Assembly: GCA_041984235.1 (NCBI GenBank)
Contig: JBHIYN010000009.1
Coordinates: 226,352 to 290,351 of the forward strand
Length of the DNA: 64,000 nt
Source: JBHIYN01 sp041984235
GTDB lineage: Bacteria; Pseudomonadota; Gammaproteobacteria; Ga0077536
Direction: 5' to 3'
Position 1 is the stretch's first letter. Every line of letters begins with the position of its first letter. This document shows positions 58,808 through 64,000 of this stretch, piece by piece. The notes beneath the pieces were generated by a model. That model was not told the DNA's origin and did no database searches. It saw only the letters and a list, made by a program, of their open reading frames with translations. The position numbers and the translations under genes were made by a program.

Positions 58808-60019
58808 ATGCCGTTCGCGCGCCAGTCCGCTCACGTCACCCGCCGCGACCGGCGCTTCCTGCGTGACGTGCGCGCCGCACGGGTCAACGATTCGAATCCG
58901 CTCGCCGGCTTCAGCCTGCTGCTGCTGGTCATCGTGCTGGCCGCGGGCTGGCGCTGGGCCGACATGGCGGTGCTGGACGAGGTGACGCGCGGCGAAGGGA
59001 CGGTCGTGCCGTCGAGCCGCGAGCAGGTCATCCAGAGCCTGGAGGGCGGGATACTTGTCGATCTCGCCGTGCGCGAGGGCGACACGGTGGAGAAGGGCGA
59101 GGTCCTGCTGCGTATCGACGACACCCGCTCGGGTGCCTCGCTGCGCGAGGGCCAGAGCCGGGCCGCGGTGCTGCGGGCCGAGATCGCGCGACTGCGCGCC
59201 GAGGCCGCGGCCGGTCAGCCGGCCTGGCCGGCCGACCTGGACCCCGGGCTGGTCGCGCGGGAACGCGCGCTGTTCGAGTCGCGGCGGCGCGCGCTGGAGG
59301 AATCCGTGGCCTCGGTGGCGCGCAGCCTGCGGCTCGCAGAAGAGGAGCTGGGCATGACCGAGCCGATGGTGGAGCGTGGTGCCGTGTCCGCCGTGGAGGT
59401 TATTCGGCTTAAGAGAGAAGTGATTGATTTAAAAGGAAAAATAAGAGATCAGCGCAATACCTTCCGGACCGATGCACGGGCCACGCTGGCGGAGAAGGAA
59501 GCCGAGCTCGCGGGCATCACGGAGGTGCTGACGGCGCGCGAGGACCAGGTTGAGCGCTCGGTCATCCGTGCACCCATGCGCGGCACGGTCAAGAACATCC
59601 GGGTGACCACGCTGGGCGGGGTGATCGGGCCGGGCGAGGACATCATGGAAATCGTCCCGCTGGAGGACCGCTTGCTGGTCGAGGCGCGCATCCGGCCATC
59701 CGACGTCGCGTTTCTGCGCCCGGGACAGCCGGCCACCGTCAAGCTCTCCGCCTACGACTACTCGATCTACGGCAGCCTCGAAGGGCGCCTGGAGCAGATC
59801 AGCGCGGACACCATCAGCGACGAGACCAATCCCGACGAGCGCTACTACCGCATCTACGTGCGCACCAAGACCGCGCACCTCGACGGCAAGGACGGCCCCT
59901 TGCCAATCATTCCCGGCATGGTCGCCACGGTAGAGGTGCTGACCGGCCACAAGACGGTTCTCGAATACCTGCTGAAGCCGGTGCTCAAGGTGCGCGACAG
60001 TGCGCTGCGCGAGCGTTGA
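58808..60019 (+). CDS. HlyD/LapC-like periplasmic adaptor of the type I secretion system
   Basis: 403 residues from ATG 58808 (GTG 58805 also open). One TM helix (FSLLLLVIVLAAGWRWADM near residue 38), a lipoyl-like half (GTVVPSSREQVIQSLEGG), a long coiled-coil hairpin, then APMRGTVKNIRVTTLGGVI and a C-terminal beta domain ending KVRDSALRER. It links ABC and TolC proteins. A 45-bp AT-rich patch (about 59400-59445, encoding VIRLKREVIDLKGKIRDQRN) inside the hairpin stands out in GC-rich surroundings. Follows the ABC gene within a few bases. Confidence 0.9.
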   Translation: MPFARQSAHVTRRDRRFLRDVRAARVNDSNPLAGFSLLLLVIVLAAGWRWADMAVLDEVTRGEGTVVPSSREQVIQSLEGGILVDLAVREGDTVEKGEVLLRIDDTRSGASLREGQSRAAVLRAEIARLRAEAAAGQPAWPADLDPGLVARERALFESRRRALEESVASVARSLRLAEEELGMTEPMVERGAVSAVEVIRLKREVIDLKGKIRDQRNTFRTDARATLAEKEAELAGITEVLTAREDQVERSVIRAPMRGTVKNIRVTTLGGVIGPGEDIMEIVPLEDRLLVEARIRPSDVAFLRPGQPATVKLSAYDYSIYGSLEGRLEQISADTISDETNPDERYYRIYVRTKTAHLDGKDGPLPIIPGMVATVEVLTGHKTVLEYLLKPVLKVRDSALRER

Positions 60020-60180
60020 AGCCGGCTATTTCGGGTAATAGTTCCGCATTTGCATGCGCTTGTTAAGAATCGTGAAATACTTCAATCACCTGCTGCGGGC
60101 CCGAGGCTTAAATTGCCCGATGGCAGACCAGTGCGGCGATCCCGCCAGCGGCCGGTCGATACCCGGCACGGAGTCCTGAC

Positions 60181-63100
60181 ATGGCACTTGAACTGAGAAT
60201 CATCGGCCCGGACGGCGCCGTGCGTACTGTCGTCGCGGAGCCCGGCGCACCGATCGAGCTGGCACCGGGTGAGACGGTCGTTCTGACACCCGAGACCGCG
60301 ACCGCCGTGACCACCGCGCAGCAGGGCGACAACCTGGTGCTGCAGACGGCAGACGGAAATTACACCCTGCAGGGCTTCTTCCAGCCGGTCGCGGCCGGCA
60401 CCTCGCCATCGGCGCTCGGTTACCTGGACGCCACCGGGTTCAACCTGCTCACGGCCGACGGTACGTTTGCACCGGCGGCGTTCGAGGCCATCACCGCGGC
60501 GAGCTTCTCGACGCCCGAGCTGCTGCCGTTGCCGGAAACCTTCACCGAACCCGGCAGCGCCGCGCGCGCCACGGCGCTGCGCTCGATCCTGCCGGGGCTG
60601 TTCGAGGGCGGAGACGGCGCTGATGGCGGATCGTCGAACCGCGGGCAGGGCGGCGGCGACGACTACGGCGATGAGCTCGACTCCAGCGAGATCTTCGCCG
60701 GCGTCAACTCCAACGGCGACCCGGTGATCGACGACGGCCTGGCCTTCACGATTGGCGAGGACGCTGCCGCGGGCACGGTGCTGGGAACCGTTGGCGCCAC
60801 CGATCCCGACGGTGACGCGCTGACGTTCTCGATCACCGGCGGCAACGTCGACAACTTCTTCACCATCGATCCCTCCAGCGGCGAGATCAGCGTCGCGAGT
60901 GGTGCCGCGCTCGATTTCGAGACCCGCGCCAGCTACACGCTGGAGGTGACGGTTACCGATCCGCGGGGTGCCAGCGACACCACCAGCGTGAACGTCACCG
61001 TCAGCGACGCCAACGATGCGCCGGTCATCACGCCGACCAACTTCTCGATCGCCGAGAACAGCGCCGTCAGCACCGTGGTCGGCACCGTGGTCGCGACGGA
61101 CGTCGATTCGCCCGCGGCTGCGCGTACGTACGCGATCGTCGGAGGTACCGGCGCCGGCACCTTCGCCATCGATCCCAACAGCGGCCAGATCACCGTCGCC
61201 AACAACGCGCTACTCGACCGCGAGGCACGCGCCAGCCTGACCCTGACCGTGCAGGCGAACGACAATGGCTCACCGAACCAGTCGACCACGCACACCTACA
61301 CGGTGCAGATCACCGGGGTCAACGAGTTCGCGCCGGGCTTCACCGCCTTCGGGCCGTTCAACGTGGCCGAGAACACCACCGCGGTCGGCAGCGTGGTGGC
61401 GTCGGACGCGGACGCTCCCGGCGACACCCTCACGTACTCGATCATCGGCAGCGGCGCCGATGATGCCCAGTTCACGATCAACGCCAGCACCGGCGCTATC
61501 AGCTTCCTCGCAGCTCCTGATTTCGAAGTGCCCGGCGATACCGGTGCGGACGGCACCTACGACGTCGACGTGCGGGTCAGCGACGGCACGTTCCAGACCG
61601 ATCAGTCCATCCAGATCACCGTGACCGACGCCAACGACCCACCGCAGGCGGCGGACGACGTGGCGGCGGTGAACGAGGACGGCACGACCGGCAACATCGC
61701 GCAGACGATCCTGCGTATCAACGACCTGGACCAGGACGGCGACAGCTTCACCATTACGGCCGTCGGGACCGGCGGCACGGTCGGCACGGTGAGCTTCACG
61801 CCGGGCGCGGCAGGTGCCGAGGTGGTGACGTACACGGCTGATGACAATGCCCAGGATGCGCTGGCGGCGGGCGAGACGACGACGGATACCTTCACCTACA
61901 CGCTGACGGAATCCGGCGGTGGCCTGACGGACACGGCGACGGTGACGGTCACCATTACGGGTGTGAACGATGCGCCGACCTCGGGCACGGGCACGACCGC
62001 GCTCGGTACGGCCGACTCCAGCAACGCGGTGCCGGTACCGGTGGCGACGTCGGTGGCGGCGCTGATCGCGAACGCGAGCCACGCGGACGTGGACAACGGC
62101 GCGGTCGGCGGAATCGCGGTGACGTCGGCGACCAACGCCGGCTCCTGGGAGTACTCGCTGGACTCTTCGGACGGAGTCGATGGCACGTGGAGTGCGCTGG
62201 GCGCGGTGGCTGCGGCGAGTGCGCGGGTACTGGGTGCGACGGCGTGGGTGCGCTTCACGCCACCGGCGGACTCGAGCACGTCGACGGAGACGCTGACCTA
62301 CCGGGCGTGGGACACGACGGACGGCTCGGCGAGCGGCGATGCCGGGGTGGACACGACCACCAACGGCGGGACCACGGCGTTCAGCACGAATACCTACGAT
62401 GGCACGCATGCCGTGGCCCCGATCCCGGATCCGCCGGTAGCGGTGGACGACGACGCGGGGACCGATGCGGCGCTGTCGGTGCTGGAGGACGGCACGACGG
62501 CAGAGCTGGCGGGTGCGGTGGCGACGGGTGCGCTGACGCAGAACGACAGCGATCCGGACGCGGGCGACACGTTCCGTATTACGAGCGTGGACACCACGGG
62601 CACGGTGGGGTCGGTGTCGTTCAACGCGGGTACGGCGGCGTTCGGTGACGAGACGCTGACGTACACGGCGGACGGTGCGGCGCAGGACAACCTGGCGGCG
62701 GGCGAGACGACGACGGATTCGTTCACCTACACGATCACGGACTTCGGTGGTCTGACCGACACGGCGACGGTGACGGTCACCATCACGGGCGTCAACGATG
62801 CGCCGACCTCGGGCACGGGCACGACCGCGCTGGGTGGTGCGGACTCGAGCAACGCGGTGCCGGTGCCGGTGGCGACATCGGTGGCGGCGCTGATTGCCAA
62901 TGCGAGCCACGCGGACGTGGACAACGGCGCGGTGGGCGGTGTTGCCGTGACCGGTGTGGATAACGCGGGCCAGTGGGAGTACTCGCTGGACTCTTCGGAC
63001 GGAGTCGATGGCACGTGGAGTGCGCTGGGCGCGGTGGCAGCGGCGAGTGCGCGGGTACTGGGTGCGACGGCGTGGGTGCGCTTCACGCCACCGGCGGACT

Positions 63101-64000
63101 CGAGCACGTCGACGGAGACGCTGACCTACCGGGCGTGGGACACGACGGATGGCTCGGCCAGTGGCGATGCCGGGGTCGACACGACCACCAACGGCGGCAC
63201 GACGGCGTTCAGCACCAACACCTATGACGGCACGCATGCTGTGGCCCCGATCCCGGATCCGCCGGTAGCGGTGGACGACGACGCGGGGACCGATGCGGCG
63301 CTGTCGGTGCTGGAGGACGGCACGACGGCAGAGCTGGCGGGCGCGGTGGCGACGGGTGCGCTGACGCAGAACGACAGTGACCCCGATGCGGGCGACACCT
63401 TCCGTATCACGGGCGTGGACACGACGGGCACGGTGGGCTCGGTGTCGTTCAATCCGGGCACGGGTGTGTTCGGTGACGAGACGCTGACGTACACGGCGGA
63501 CGGTGCGGCGCAGGACAACCTGGCGGCCGGTGAGACGACGACGGACTCGTTCACCTACACGATCACGGACGCGGGTGGTCTGACCGACACGGCGACGGTG
63601 ACGGTGACCATCACGGGCGTCAACGACGCGCCGACGTCGGGCACGGGCACGACGGCACTGGGTGGTGCGGATTCCAGTAACGCGGTGCCGGTACCGGTAG
63701 CGACCTCGGTGGCGGCGCTGATCGCCAATGCGAGCCACGCGGACGTGGACAACGGCGCGGTGGGCGGCATCGCGGTGACGTCGGCGACCAACGCGGGCCA
63801 GTGGGAGTACTCGCTGGACTCGACGGACGGTGTTGACGGCACGTGGAGTGCGCTGGGCGCGGTGGCGGCGGCGAGTGCGCGGGTGCTGGGTGCGACGGCG
63901 TGGGTGCGCTTCACGCCACCGGCGGACTCGAGCACGTCGACGGAGACGCTGACCTACCGGGCGTGGGACACGACGGACGGCTCGGCCAGTGGCGATGCCG
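60181..64000 (+). CDS. giant cadherin/VCBS-type repeat adhesin, 3' end beyond the window
   Basis: The frame is open from ATG 60181 (GGAG 60170-60173) to the window end, at least 1273 codons. Residues about 1-150 (LRIIGPDGAVRTVVAEPG, QQGDNLVLQTADGNYTLQGFF) resemble the N-terminal segments of BapA/LapA-type adhesins. A Gly/Asp linker leads into cadherin-like domains (EDAAAGTVLGTVGATDPDGD, AENSAVSTVVGTVVATDVDS, AENTTAVGSVVASDAD), then VCBS-like repeats (TVTVTITGVNDAPTSGTG, VLEDGTTAELAGAVATGAL). It is the expected substrate of the preceding TolC/ABC/HlyD system and should carry a C-terminal RTX secretion signal further on. It would mediate surface attachment. Confidence 0.85.
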   Translation, partial: MALELRIIGPDGAVRTVVAEPGAPIELAPGETVVLTPETATAVTTAQQGDNLVLQTADGNYTLQGFFQPVAAGTSPSALGYLDATGFNLLTADGTFAPAAFEAITAASFSTPELLPLPETFTEPGSAARATALRSILPGLFEGGDGADGGSSNRGQGGGDDYGDELDSSEIFAGVNSNGDPVIDDGLAFTIGEDAAAGTVLGTVGATDPDGDALTFSITGGNVDNFFTIDPSSGEISVASGAALDFETRASYTLEVTVTDPRGASDTTSVNVTVSDANDAPVITPTNFSIAENSAVSTVVGTVVATDVDSPAAARTYAIVGGTGAGTFAIDPNSGQITVANNALLDREARASLTLTVQANDNGSPNQSTTHTYTVQITGVNEFAPGFTAFGPFNVAENTTAVGSVVASDADAPGDTLTYSIIGSGADDAQFTINASTGAISFLAAPDFEVPGDTGADGTYDVDVRVSDGTFQTDQSIQITVTDANDPPQAADDVAAVNEDGTTGNIAQTILRINDLDQDGDSFTITAVGTGGTVGTVSFTPGAAGAEVVTYTADDNAQDALAAGETTTDTFTYTLTESGGGLTDTATVTVTITGVNDAPTSGTGTTALGTADSSNAVPVPVATSVAALIANASHADVDNGAVGGIAVTSATNAGSWEYSLDSSDGVDGTWSALGAVAAASARVLGATAWVRFTPPADSSTSTETLTYRAWDTTDGSASGDAGVDTTTNGGTTAFSTNTYDGTHAVAPIPDPPVAVDDDAGTDAALSVLEDGTTAELAGAVATGALTQNDSDPDAGDTFRITSVDTTGTVGSVSFNAGTAAFGDETLTYTADGAAQDNLAAGETTTDSFTYTITDFGGLTDTATVTVTITGVNDAPTSGTGTTALGGADSSNAVPVPVATSVAALIANASHADVDNGAVGGVAVTGVDNAGQWEYSLDSSDGVDGTWSALGAVAAASARVLGATAWVRFTPPADSSTSTETLTYRAWDTTDGSASGDAGVDTTTNGGTTAFSTNTYDGTHAVAPIPDPPVAVDDDAGTDAALSVLEDGTTAELAGAVATGALTQNDSDPDAGDTFRITGVDTTGTVGSVSFNPGTGVFGDETLTYTADGAAQDNLAAGETTTDSFTYTITDAGGLTDTATVTVTITGVNDAPTSGTGTTALGGADSSNAVPVPVATSVAALIANASHADVDNGAVGGIAVTSATNAGQWEYSLDSTDGVDGTWSALGAVAAASARVLGATAWVRFTPPADSSTSTETLTYRAWDTTDGSASGDA
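61924..64000 (+). repeat. 828-bp near-identical tandem repeats in the adhesin gene
   Basis: Units begin at 61924, 62752 and 63580 (partial), each 828 bp (276 codons), with stretches over 100 bp differing at only a few bases. Each unit encodes one 'GVNDAPTSGTG' Ala-rich domain and one 'DDDAGTDAALSVLEDG' domain. Such DNA-level identity reflects recent amplification or gene conversion and allows length variation by recombination. Confidence 0.9.

Noticed and set aside
61270..63738. 822-codon minus-strand open frame opposite the adhesin
   Set aside because: Arg/His/Val repeats simply mirror the adhesin DNA repeats; plus strand reads through with cadherin/VCBS motifs.
61924..64000. CRISPR array as explanation for regular repeats
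   Set aside because: Units are 828 bp, coding and without unique spacers.

Overview
The window is GC-rich DNA from a gammaproteobacterium. The order uvrB, then thrS-infC-rpmI-rplT-pheS-pheT-ihfA-merR, tRNA-Pro and glmS is the usual gammaproteobacterial one. The EpsB-type sugar transferase with PrsK/PrsR points to an environmental, exopolysaccharide-producing lineage of the PEP-CTERM/exosortase type. No species can be named from the sequence.

Region 1 (1 to about 29191) is the right part of a prophage. It holds virion genes of a phage with an N4-gp56-type major capsid protein: scaffold-like protein (cut by the window edge), capsid, decoration-like proteins, adaptor, nozzle-like protein, paralogous small proteins, a SPRY-domain fibre-like protein and two helical or linker-rich proteins. 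These are followed by one 14.9-kb gene for a 4968-residue polyvalent protein. That protein combines a pyrophosphatase-like domain, SH3-like modules, a DNA adenine methyltransferase, an SNF2-type helicase, a zincin-like segment, a GNAT-like segment, an ADP-ribosyltransferase and a C-terminal large polyvalent-associated domain. Two of its linkers overlap out-of-frame ORFs whose codon statistics look more like real coding than the giant frame does there. Two small genes on the opposite strand and an array of direct and inverted repeats lie between the giant gene and tRNA-Asn, whose 3' end is the probable attachment site. Terminase, portal, integrase and lysis genes are not in view and would lie left of position 1.

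Region 2 (29192-45414) is core chromosome: tRNA-Asn, uvrB, an RND efflux adaptor/pump pair, tRNA-Val, the translation operon thrS (with infC starting at the rare codon AUA) to ihfA and a MerR regulator, tRNA-Pro and glmS.

Region 3 (45457-54929) is regulatory. It has a sigma-54 response regulator, a lone Hpt protein and a hybrid histidine kinase that together could form a phosphorelay. Then comes a textbook sigma-54 promoter in front of an EpsB-type sugar transferase, followed by PrsK and PrsR.

Region 4 (54930-64000) is a biofilm adhesin export locus: TolC-like outer membrane protein, LapB-like ABC transporter with a degenerate peptidase domain, LapC-like adaptor, and the 5' part of a giant cadherin/VCBS-type adhesin with near-identical 828-bp tandem repeats that runs off the window. 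Polysaccharide synthesis and adhesin export next to their sigma-54 regulators suggest a surface-attachment or aggregation locus.
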